From NCBI GenBank assembly GCA_900617975.1, contig UZAE01000235.1, forward strand, positions 1-29,393: 29,393 nt of DNA, given 5' to 3'. A program made the position numbers and the translations under genes. Shown here in pieces: positions 1-11,000 of this stretch (position 1 is its first letter; every line of letters begins with the position of its first letter). The notes beneath the pieces were generated by a model, which was not told the DNA's origin, searched no databases, and saw only the letters and a program-made list of their open reading frames with translations. The stretch is from Rodentolepis nana (Eukaryota; Platyhelminthes; Cestoda; Cyclophyllidea; Hymenolepididae).

Positions 1-308
1 CACGTGGGGCACCATGGGCAACGTATACTCATACGGCAAAGAAGTCTCTTAACCGGCAGCTGACTTCTGACTTCAATCTACCATAACCCCACTGTATGTC
101 ATATTCGACTACTTTCACAGTACTCACCTCACTATTTCTCTACCTTTGTGTCTGCCTGTCTGTCTCTATGACATCTGTGAATCACTCCTCTATTCCCCCT
201 CCCGATTTTTTATCACTTTGATTTTCCTCCCTCTGTGAATCCCGAAGTCAGCTAAATGGCTAATGATAAATATTCAAAACGCCTACCATTTGAAGTAATA
301 ATAATAGT
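1..308 (+). mobile_element. SINE-like repeat, copy 1, 5' end cut by window
   Basis: This stretch aligns over nearly its whole length with 28884-29169 (same strand) and with the reverse complement of 28090-28392. The shared order is: a CACGTGG-type head, TGGGCAACGTATACTC, a nearly invariant block around CCCCACTGTATGTCATATTC, a pyrimidine-rich middle, GGCTAATGATAA, and a terminal CCATTTGA followed by a TAATAATAATA tail. Compared with copy 3 about 23 bases of the head are missing, because the window starts inside the element. The left target-site duplication therefore cannot be checked. The tail and the shared right boundary support a retroposed short element; the family name is unknown to me. 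Confidence 0.8.
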
Positions 309-1641
309 ATTGACTAATTCCTACTTACTCATTATGGCTGGAAATAGTAAGTCTGGCATTCTTCAACGAGCAAAATTCTCACTCCTTTACTGGATATGTG
401 AACTTTGTTCTTAATTACCATATTAATATTAATCAGGCAAACTTATTACGTATCAGTGGCTTGTTGGTCGGAGTTATCTTATTGCCATTGAATACACATA
501 CTCAATGGGAGATACTATCCTCTTCTGCCTGCAATAATTAATAACCGAAAGTGTATTCCATTTACCAGAGGCATTGATATTCCGCCTCCGAAGTAGACCA
601 TGCAAGACATTTGCCTTTGCTTGCTATTGACGGTAACTTTAATTCAAATCACACAAAGTGAAATGCTCTTTTCAAGGGATTATTGAAGGAAAAAAATCAC
701 TTGGCATGATTTTGACCTTTATAAAAACTCCAATTGACTAAGTAATCACTTGCATCGAAATGCTTTCCTTATACTTGTGTCACCAAGACCATTGCAATTA
801 ATTAATGCTCAGATTAAATGAAGGCCAAAAGTCCACGCCGAATAGTATGAGGATTGATTAGTGTCATGCCCTTATTTCATTTCCAAATGAATCGAAAAAA
901 GGGCAGGTGTTGAAAGAGGTTTTATGAAGGCCATTAATCTAATTCACACTTCTGAATCTGATGTGCCATTGAGACTTGCAACTATTTGACACCTCTCGAG
1001 TTGGTAGTTATGGATCATCAAGTGGTTATATATTGTTCCATTTCAATGCGCACCGTTACATGAAAAATGCTCCAAACGAAAGTTCTTGAGGTTATTTCAC
1101 ACCAATAGATGGTAATTAATTTACGTCAATATTTTCAGCAGATTAATATGCTTGAGAAGACGATATGTTGTCTTTGACGACGTTCTCTGTAACTCTCTAT
1201 CAGAATTGTTAAGGCAAGAAAATTGATCCCTCATATCTTATCGTAAATCAAGGAGTTTGCAATTAAACAGGCGTACCTCTATGATTCAACAGGAAGTAAG
1301 TAAAGTCGTGATGTAAGTCAACGTTTCAAGTAAAATTACGATCTCACTTTTATCTCCATGATAATTTACTTTGAATGGTTTTATACTATTTTGGATTCTC
1401 AAGCGACCTCTAAATCCCATACTGCATTTTACACCTGAATTGGATTGTAATTTACTAAAGCTAGAGTGCGGTAATTATTAATTCATAATAATGTATTCGT
1501 TGTTGCGCCTTATAAGTACTCTTTATGGATAGATGGAATTTATTTTTCAATTCACCTGTATACAGTTTTACTTGAATCAGCTACTTAAATTGACATTGTT
1601 CACCTAATTAAGGAACGTTTAAAAAACAGTAGGGTTTTGTG

Positions 1642-1746
1642 CATTGGTGTGATTCATTCAAACTCATTGCTTTCATTACCCGTTTCACCCCACTGAAATG
1701 AGTGATAGACACAACAGGAGAAAATTTTATGCTTTGCACACCAATG
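1642..1746. repeat. Nested foldback, possible hairpin RNA or MITE remnant
   Basis: Three inverted segments are nested. CATTGGTGTG (1642-1651) pairs perfectly with CACACCAATG (1737-1746). Inside it ACTCATT (1662-1668) pairs with AATGAGT (1697-1703). At the centre TTTCA pairs with TGAAA around a CCCCAC loop. The 105-nt unit could fold as one interrupted hairpin. No coding frame crosses it, and no terminal target duplication was recognised. It may be a degraded foldback transposon or a structured RNA; the sequence alone does not decide. Confidence 0.4.
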
Positions 1747-4074
1747 TAAGTGAGTAAATGACTCAGCAATTAAGGTGGTTAACCTCGTTTATAGCGTATG
1801 CGTTTATGTACTTCGAGCTGTGATAAATCAATTAATACCTCTTTTCAGGTCGATCATCCTCGAGATCGTCCTCAGCCAATCAACAGCATGTTTGCATTAG
1901 TGTGAATATGTAGTATGAGATAACTTTTCGCTGATTCTCGCAAAGCAGTTTTGTGAGATTTATTGAGCGAGTTGTTTAAAGAAATCAGAAACTAGATCTT
2001 ACGAAATGGTAGGTTTACGGGTTGTATAGCGCTGATATAAGCTAGGAGCGCTAAGAGACCGTAGATAAAATATGACAATTATATTGGGGAATCTTTAATT
2101 ATAGGCAATCATATTTGTAATAAATGGTTATAAAGTGAAAATTTAGCTATTTACCCAGGGTCGCAGCGGAGAATTTTCTAAAAATGAAATTCCCAAGTCA
2201 ACCCGTCTTTGTTGAATATAAATGCCTGTTGAAATAGTAGTTAACTTATTCAGATATGTGCTAAAATAATCTAGAAGCCCACCCGACACTGGTTACACTG
2301 GTTAGGGTTATCTATAACCAGTTACAAATACCCAGTAGTGGTTTCTAGGTCGATGTAGACAATATGGTATCCTTGCGAGTTGACTGGGTGCTGTGTCCCA
2401 AAAGTTATAGCAAATTCTATTTACTTATTGCACTATGTTTACCCGATATAGTTGAGGTGGCCACTTTATACTTGGGGGTTTTATCAAAGAAGATTGATAT
2501 GAAATGGTAAAGTTTTATTTTGATTCGGGAATCCCTAGATTAAATGGCTACTCCACTGAGTGTACAATTACATAGGTTACCATGAGGATTACGGATCAAA
2601 AGTTAGGTGGGTTTCTGCTAGAACTGTACAAAAGTTGATGGATTGTGAATTCAGAACGTTCAGTTAAGAATGAAAGTTGAATCAGTGGTTATAAATGTCA
2701 CATGCCAGGTAAGGTTGCAATCATAGCAGAGTTTAATGTTGTCTGGTTATTCGAAGTTAAAATAAAGTACCCGAATATTTGTTTAATTAAGAGAGAATAG
2801 ACGAGTGATGTAATATATGGAAGAGATTAAGAATTCGGAAAAATTTATCTGAGCGAACCGCGTGCATTCGCATCAGTTGTGTGAAAGACTAAATGCAAGA
2901 TGATACTTCCAAAATGCAGACACATTTTACAGCGATCCTGCAAGATATTGGATGTTCAAATCAATTTCATGCGAATTAATAGTGAACTATTCGTTCCTTA
3001 GTTAAACCAATATGGATACTCAATGACATTATAACTTATCATTGATTTAATCAATTTGTTGCGCTTTCGATCTTATCAGTGTCTTATTCAGACGAGATTT
3101 ACCAAATAGGCAGTAGTAGCTTTCAACTGATCTTCCACCTCTTTCTATGTTTTTTTTATCAATGAAACTGTATCCAATTTGTGTTCTTATGCCTTTTATA
3201 TGGCACGAGCAAGGTTGAAATTAGTAATGCCATACACATTTTTTGAATCCCTTTCATATATTTCTTCTACGTCGGAGCAGCCTCCTTTAGCATCTTCATT
3301 AAACACTTTCCCATACTACTAAGCACAATTTGTTAAAATATGTATACAGTTTTGACAGCCAACCGCTGCTATATTAGGAAGACAGCATGCAGTTTGAAAC
3401 AAATCTCCTAATTTCTCAGCCCTCAGAGCACTTTTATGTTTATTCCAATTTATTAAATTCTGGGACGTAGTGGCAAGACCTTAAGTTTAAATAAAATTTC
3501 AAACAGTTACTACATATCACTTAGCTCAATAAACAATCCAGCAGATAACAATCATGTGCTTTACCAAAGAGGTGGCATAAAAACATTAACACAGTCAAAT
3601 CGCCCTTCCCACCTGTTGGTTGCTGGAGGAACTTTCAATCATTATTGGGTCCATTGGCTAGGCGAACAAATTAAAAATTTGTGCACTCCAACTTAACCGA
3701 GACATAGCGAAAGCCCCTGCTTCCACTGTCCATACATTCTGGAACGGTGAAATGCTCACTCTACGGGCTTAATTAGCTTCCATGATAACAGCTAAAGCAA
3801 CTTAGTTTCAGGTTTTACATGTACTTATATAAGTGAATAAAGTGAAGCAAACAATATATCAGGAAGGTAAATCCCGTGCCAAGGAAGAAAATGTGTGGGG
3901 ACACAATGAGTTCATATAGTCTTAGGTGAGTTGTTGCAAGGGAATTAGAATAGACAAAAACACTGGGCGGGCCCTGGAATGAGAAAAGCGGAGTAAAAGG
4001 GAGGGGGAGGGAGGGAGGTTCTACCTCCGGCTGACACGATGCATGAGAAGAACTGACGAAAAATGCAAGATGAT

Positions 4075-4086
4075 GGGGGGGGGGGG
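4075..4086 (+). repeat. G12 homopolymer within a G-rich tract
   Basis: An uninterrupted run of twelve G inside a longer purine (G/A) tract from about 3995 to 4105. It produces spurious Pro/Ser-rich reading frames on the other strand. Such tracts can form G-quadruplexes and are prone to length error in sequencing. Confidence 0.85.
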
Positions 4087-4149
4087 AGGGGAGGAAGGAG
4101 TGCTGGAAAAATATGATTGTGACGAACACGTCCAAGAGCTATGCTGTAC

Positions 4150-4155
4150 TTTATT
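4150..4155 (-). terminator. Candidate polyadenylation signal (AATAAA) of the minus-strand gene
   Basis: TTTATT on the plus strand reads AATAAA on the minus strand, about 585 nt past the stop codon at 4740-4742. It is the first canonical hexamer I noticed downstream, which would give a 3' UTR of roughly 600 nt. An isolated hexamer in AT-rich DNA is weak evidence. Confidence 0.35.
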
Positions 4156-4739
4156 GTCCGATCGGAAAATCATTCGATCCACACAAAGAATGAATGCAGG
4201 CATTTCACTAAAAAAAGGATAAAGCATAAAGAAAATTTTAGCTTATTTAAAAGCACTTTCTTCCCCACCAGAAACACTTTCGGTGGTCTTTATAGCAGAT
4301 TCCCTTATCAGATCAACGTTTATACTCATAAAACAGCCCAACACAGACTGAAAATAGTTAGTATTAATTCATAAGATAGTCACCAACAGTCTCAACTTAA
4401 ACTAATTGCAGCTTGATATTGTGAAAATTTCACTTATGAGGCAAAATCCCCCAAAATTAAACTTGTTCAAAAAATTAAGTCAGTTGAAATTGACAATTGG
4501 CCTAAATATATAAATAACTGCTAACGAGATGCTCCAGCATGTAAATATCATTAAGACCTAACAAATTGCTCATATAGTCATTTCATGATAGTTCTCAACT
4601 ATCTTAGTACTGTATCAGTAAATTCAGATTAGCTAGATGGTAAAAGGTTGATTCAATTTGATAAACCTAAGCCACCGAACCAACTTGAATTTACTTAGAT
4701 TAATCCGCCATCTGTGCCCCACTAATTTCCTACAAACCC

Positions 4740-5057
4740 TTAAATCACCTTGGCGGCCGTTTGTCGAGGCAGACGCGAGGGCATTCTGATGCCAGTTGTG
4801 GGAGTGGGGATTGAGCGAGGTGTGGAGACAAGATTTGTGGAAGAACTATTGGCACTGTCATGTCTCGAATTGCTTGTTGGAATGGAGGACCGTGAGAGTC
4901 GAGTTCGTGGCGAGGGCAAACCTTCAACAATAACTGATGGTGGACGGATATTTGACGTTGGTTTGGGACTGACAGCTGCTGGTGATGATGCAGTTGGAGT
5001 AGGCAGTACTGGTGCAACGGTTCTTAATGGTGTACTTGGAGACGAGACGGCTGAGTT
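4740..5057 (-). CDS. Exon 16 (last), residues 695-799
   Basis: Acceptor CCCCTAG precedes a phase-0 start, and the frame stays open to TAA at 4740-4742. It encodes a Ser/Pro/Thr/Arg-rich tail, with SSIP at residues 751-754 in the context LSRSSIPTSNSR, and ends in Arg-rich TGIRMPSRLPRQTAAKVI. A longer open frame over 4745-5017 in another minus frame is a shadow. AAG|GTGATT near the end could also act as a splice donor, so a further downstream exon is not excluded. Confidence 0.72.
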   Translation of the reverse strand, partial: NSAVSSPSTPLRTVAPVLPTPTASSPAAVSPKPTSNIRPPSVIVEGLPSPRTRLSRSSIPTSNSRHDSANSSSTNLVSTPRSIPTPTTGIRMPSRLPRQTAAKVI

Positions 5058-8000
5058 CTAGGGGAGAACGAAATGAACACGTCAACGATAAATTCCACCT
5101 TTAAGAATAAAATCTAAGTACTTAAATAGAGGGATTAACTTTACAATCGTTGAAAGGATTTCGATTAACAGATACACGGTGATTACGACACTTATTGAAG
5201 CATTGGTATTCAGATTATAAATAATTTAAAAACAACCTCCTATTTTTAACAAATGAAGAAATATCAACTGTTAAAATAAGTACCTGGATTATCAAGGGCG
5301 TAGAGGTCATAGAAACATCATTTCCATTATTTTGAGCCTCCCTTTCATTTTGGCTCGACTTTCCAAGAGAAGATTGGGAGGAAGTGAGAGAAGAGGCATT
5401 GCCACCCTTGTACATCTTAATACCGGGCTTATTGACCACCACTCTGGGACCCACCAGGCCTGAAGTACGTCGAGTTTGTGTTGAAGGCGTTGGAGTTGGA
5501 GGTGATGACGCGGTTATGGACCCTGATGAAGATAAGACTGAAAATCCATTCTGATTAGCATTCGGCGTAGTGGGAGCGCCCAGTGATGAATGCACAATTG
5601 CTGAGGTGGCATCTGTAGACTTTTTAGATCGTTCACTTTCCGGTGGTTCTACAGCACAAATATTGTAATAAGATAAATAACCTGAAAGCGAATTCAGATA
5701 TCAACTAAAACTTAGTGACCTTCGCGCTCTGTGCCTGTCTCTACATTTCCATTACCGGTTCACACTCTAGTGAGGGATAGTGGAATATTCTTTCCTCATT
5801 TAAAACCGAATAATGGTCGAATTCTAGAGACGATGTACTCTTATATACTCCAGAATTGGAGTCCATGGCACTTATGAGTAAGTGAATAAAAAATAGTTTC
5901 AAAAGAGTCGGTAAGCAACTCCGATTCCATTCATATCACTAAATAATTACTCAAGATAGAAGGCCAATTGTCAGTGCATTTTAGATAATCATATAAAATT
6001 ATATTGCAATACTAGAAAATATTCTCTGTTCAAACTGATAAGGCTGTAAACATCTCTCTGAAAAACGAGCATTCGTTTTGCGACCTATATGGTGGCGCAC
6101 TTCAACATAAATAAATTAACAACACTTGGAAATATTATTATACCAAGGAAGAGGGGCATTGACTTCTAGAAACTACTCAAGGTGAGAATCACTTAGGACT
6201 TTAGGGCTTGGCACAAATCTAACAACGACCCCTTTAAAGCAATTTCAGGGGAAGGGCATTTCTATAACTCAGAACTCAGTTAGTCAATAACAGAAAAAGA
6301 AAGAGTGAAAACAGATAACAAACACACACAATGAGAATAAACATTAAGCAAATATATTCAAATCAAGAATCTCTCATACTGGGTGAGTCACGATTCTTTC
6401 TTGGTGTTATTTTGGGAGCTATTGCCACAGACGCTTGTTTAGTGAATATAATAGAGAAATAGGATTTAGTGATTTCATTTATAATTAAGGAAACGTGGAA
6501 ACAAACGCGAAGAGAGTAACAATGCCGAAGATAACAATAATACCATAATTAAATCCTGAAGGCTGACGATGAAGACGCGATACATTTGCATTAGTTTCTG
6601 AATAAGGCATTGATAAACACGATAGGTTAATGAGCATGCGATAGTATTAGCAAGTACGAATGTTTGCTCACCGATCAACAAGTCAAAAATCGAATTTTAA
6701 CTGCCAATAGTTCATTTACTAATAATGACAATGAAATGGAGAATAAATAACGCAATTAAAATTGCCACAGGAAAATTTTCACTAGTATTTTCACCTTACT
6801 AGTTAGTAATATTATCATAAATAATGTAGAAGCTGCATGGATAATACAGTTAATTCTGAATGCTGTGAATGAAACAAAAGATTTCCTTTAGTTTTTTTTA
6901 AAGTTTAGTCAATAGAATATGGATTCTCGGACCTAAACACAACAGCTTGTAGATATGTCGACTAAACGTGATCGTTTTAGGCAAAGCAGACATGAACTAT
7001 TTAAGGCCTTTCCGTTGGAAGAAAAACATTGCATTCGAATACGCTGACAAAAAAATAATATAGATAAAATCGATTTACGAAAAGCGACGTTTGTAATTGA
7101 AATACCTCGTTCAGGAATTGAAGTTCTGCCTTTCCTAGGACTTCTAAGTGAATTTGATGACACCGGCGACTCTTATAGATTCAATAAAAAGAATTGCAAT
7201 ATTAGCAAAATAATTAAGAAGATATTACTTGAAATAAATTGGCTTTTCCCTTGACAACAACTATACCAACTATTAATAGCAAAAATAATTGGACAATTTT
7301 GTAACAACCAAGAACTGAACAAACCAACCATCTTTGGCACAAGAGTTATTTCTATTGCGTGACGCCCCAAATTTGGCGAAAAGCTGGGATGGATCTAAGG
7401 AAAACGTCGTCAGATTGCACACAAATGAGCATATGGACGAAACGGGACATGGAATGGGAGGAATAATTCGACACTTTAATTTAATCTTACAAATAAGAAT
7501 ACTTTAAGTACCTGACACCTTAAGCGAGGTCTTGGTAGGCAGTACTTTGTTAGTCAATCGGTCTAGGAGGAAGCAATCCTCTAGATTTGAATTATTTTTA
7601 CCTTAAAAAGGCATCCAGTTCTTACCTCCATTACAATTATGATTTAATTGTGGGGACGTGGAATGAATGTGCGATTCTAGTGAAGGGTATAAGGAATCGA
7701 ACCGAAATATCAGATCCAAAAAAATTAAACTGAGGTAACATATGGAAACATTAAAAAAATTCGTTAACAATAGAGGAAAAAATGAAGATATTCGGAACCA
7801 TACCTGAAACATCTGATTCTAAGAGGAAAAAATGCTTCGAAGAGACGCTTGGGAAGAGAGGTAAAGGAAGTGGACCTTTTACTATAAATCCCAAAGTAAG
7901 AATTCAGTAAGTTACTTGATGAAAGCAACAACGAAACACAACAAAAATCGAAATGGAACAGAGAATTGGAGGTACACAAGAGGAGTATGGCACAGACCTC

Positions 8001-11000
8001 AAAGAGCGAGTTAAACCCCAAACAGACAAATAGAACGAAAAATCTGCAAATAAACATAGAAATCGGGAAGTCTACCTTTCGCATTCCTACCGTAGCCGTA
8101 AAGGACTGACGAAATTACATCAATGAACCCTTTTGATGGATAAAGCATAAGCTAAACGGTAGCCATTCGAACTGAATACGAAGACAATAGTAGCTAATAC
8201 TCACCTGTCTCACTCTCCGGCTTACTTTGCTTTTCTGGACTCCTCACCGGAGTGACGGGTGTAACTAAAATAGAAAAAATAATAATAAACAAATTAATGC
8301 GAATGGTAATGAATGACAATAAAATTTAACTTATAAAACTGTAATCGTTTAACAATATAGCAAATGGAGTCAAATTAGAACATATTTATCATTTTACCCG
8401 CTGCATTCGTATTTGAGCCATAGAGAGCTATTTGAAATATATTGATTAAGTTGAATAAATAAACTTTCAAAATTCGTTAAATTCCAAATAGAATATGCCT
8501 TCAGATATTCATATTCACTCATCTTACGGAATTTCAAATGTTATATTTCCGTTTACATAGTTATTTGCTTTTAGGACATACTCGCGCAGCAATTATAAAT
8601 ACAATATAAATTAGAATAAAATCAATTAATCCGCCAAATATAAGTAGAGGCTGTACATCCCAATATGAATATGAAGGTATAAGCAAAGACCTTGATTTTG
8701 CACCTTTTAAAGGATAAAGAACTGTCATATTCAATGTTTTCGCGAGATTCTAATAAATAGCATTGAAAGATATTGACCTCTAAACGCTTATCTTTATGTG
8801 GGAATACTATAATGACCCCAAAGTGCAAAAATAGGAAAATGTGCGTCATCGAAACAATAAAAGACGGCTAAAAACTGTCATTTATAACTCTAAATCACGG
8901 AATTAATAATGGCTTTGTATAAATATTGTTAGAAGATCTATTAAGAACAATGCAACTTCCGAATAGATCAGCATGTTAGTTGTGGGCGCACATATAATAT
9001 TATTAGAAATGGTTAATGACTAGATTATAAGATATGGATTTACTTTTCACTTATACTGATCAAATTATTAAGCGTAAATCCGATGGAAAAGTACGACACG
9101 AAGTTGCATCACTCATAAATTCTCCCATATCACTCCAGACTAGAAAATAGAATTCTAAGAAGGCTAATCTTTCATCCACTCACCAGTTAACACCCTAGAT
9201 TCCAAATTTTCCTCAGATGGGGATGAAGACGGTGAATGAAAAGTACCCATCATGGCTTTTGCTGGATTTCGAGGAAGTGGAATACTTGATCGAGGAGTCA
9301 TTGTCACCTTTCCTCCACTAGAATTCGATGTCAAATATTGTTCCTGTGTTGATACCTCGACTGTACCATCAACGACCTCTGCATTTCCTCCATTCGTCAG
9401 CCTACAAAAGTAAAATAAACACCGCCCTATAGATTTCATTTTTGTGACACCAATTGGCTACCCCTTTATGCATTAAAAAGAAGTGTGGCGTATAGGGTAC
9501 ATCAAAAGATCAAATTATATCGATAAAGTGCATTTTAGTAGTTACTCAAGTGAAGAAGTTTCGCCACCACGATTTGATGAAACTTGAGTAAAATTTATTG
9601 GTGTAGTGAATTTGGGAAATTGATTTCGTTGGAGGGATACCTCCAAAGGAGGGAAGCATTGTGCTTACACTCGGAGCTGTTTAATTTGGGCGAGGCTTAT
9701 CGATTGAATTTAAGTGAAATGAATGCAGCAATTCATTAAATAAAAATGTGCCACTGATGTTCATAAGTAGCGATAACATATTATAAATAAGTAAAAATTA
9801 CCTTTTAGGATCATGTGTGGAGTTGACATGATTGGAAAAGTTTGGCGGAGAAGCAGATAAAGTAAAAGTGCCAACAGAGGTTTTTACGGGTTCAACTGTT
9901 CCACAGTTTTGACTAAGTGTTTCCGAATAAGTAGATGACGAGACATGAGGAGCTTTTCTAAAGAATACAATAAATGTCGTATTAACAATTAGGCCCAAGA
10001 AGATGAAACAAGATCAACAAGAAGGTCACCACTACAAGTAAAAAAAACTACAAAAAACAGGCAATTCAAGGAGTTTTTGAAGTCTAGTAAAATTAACTAA
10101 AAAAACCAAAATGAATATCTAATGAGGTCAACACGTTAGAAACACAATATTCCTAAATACATAAAAGAAAAAAACACATGAGCTTTGGTTAAGTACCAGA
10201 AAAAAAAGTGAGTGAGAAAGCTAAGCCATTCCGTTAGGCAGCAAATTAAATTATTCACCTAACGCGTTAGGACAAAAAGCACAAACAGAGCAAAACTAAG
10301 TGTGGTATCATTTACAAAACTGCGCTAGAGTAATCCGATTTCTACTTCACTCGAAATATGCACGATCCGTAAAACAATTCAGCAAGGTTTTAGATGCATT
10401 TAAAGCAACAAGTCACAATACTCAAATTATGTGAAAACTGTGGTAAGACTCTGGAAAGATTTAAAAGCCCTCAATATTTAGAAATGCGTCAAAATTTCAA
10501 CTATTGGTACAACAAAGATAGCTTTTATCCGGGTTTGAAGCCAACATTTCCACATCCATTGTCTTAGTAACCTGTAATTTGCACTTTAATGCTTCGATTC
10601 ATCAAAAATTAATTTATCTGGTGTATGGGATAACCAATAGCCTAATGAAATTAAAATGGAAGAAATAGGAATGAAGGATTAATTTTAGAGCCTTGATGAA
10701 AAATATCCCTTTGGTCGGCACTAATCTTAAAAACTCAGGTCTATAAATATTTACGAATCAAATTGCATTGCTGAATTATATTGCTGGATGATTAAGAAGT
10801 CAATCAGCTGCATGATCTATATACACGACAAAATATTTTGACGTGAGAGCCTACTCCTAGTGCCCTTCTGCATCAGAAGCACCCTCATCTCGTAGAATCA
10901 AAAGATTAACACATTTAATGCAGTGAACCCATTTCAAAGACGCCAAGAATGAAAAAAAAGCAACTGTTAAAAACAGAGAAAAGCGGAAAAAGATTGACAG

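Larger units (their letters stand above)
309..4149. other. Non-coding intergenic stretch
   Basis: About 3.8 kb of AT-rich DNA with no reading frame that I can tie to a protein or to splice-supported exons. It contains a nested foldback (1642-1746), a small inverted repeat (ACTGGTTA at 2297-2304 against TAACCAGT at 2315-2322), and a G-rich tract at about 3995-4100 with a run of twelve G. Short open frames in the G-rich tract read as Pro/Ser low complexity and are not genes. It lies downstream of the minus-strand gene and probably includes ordinary intergenic sequence plus old repeat remnants. Confidence 0.6.

Noticed and set aside
2297..2322. Small inverted repeat ACTGGTTA…TAACCAGT
   Set aside because: Eight-bp arms with a 10-nt loop are expected by chance at this scale; no other structure nearby.
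3815..4227. Pro/Ser/Phe-rich minus-strand frames
   Set aside because: They arise from the G-rich tract and its G12 run; low complexity only.
4750..5061. 103-codon plus-strand and 90-codon minus-strand open frames over exon 16
   Set aside because: Both are shadows of exon 16 in other frames; they lack splice links and recognisable domains.
7330..7382. Possible extra exon in intron 13 (good acceptor TTTTCCTTAG, - strand)
   Set aside because: The frame is open for a while (DPSQLFAKFGAS…), but no usable donor in the needed phase was found.
8076..8086. 11-nt exon-like segment (GGTAG|GAATGCGAAAG|GTAGAC) on the minus strand
   Set aside because: Its inclusion would shift the frame of exons 11-16, whereas the model without it is consistent at every junction.
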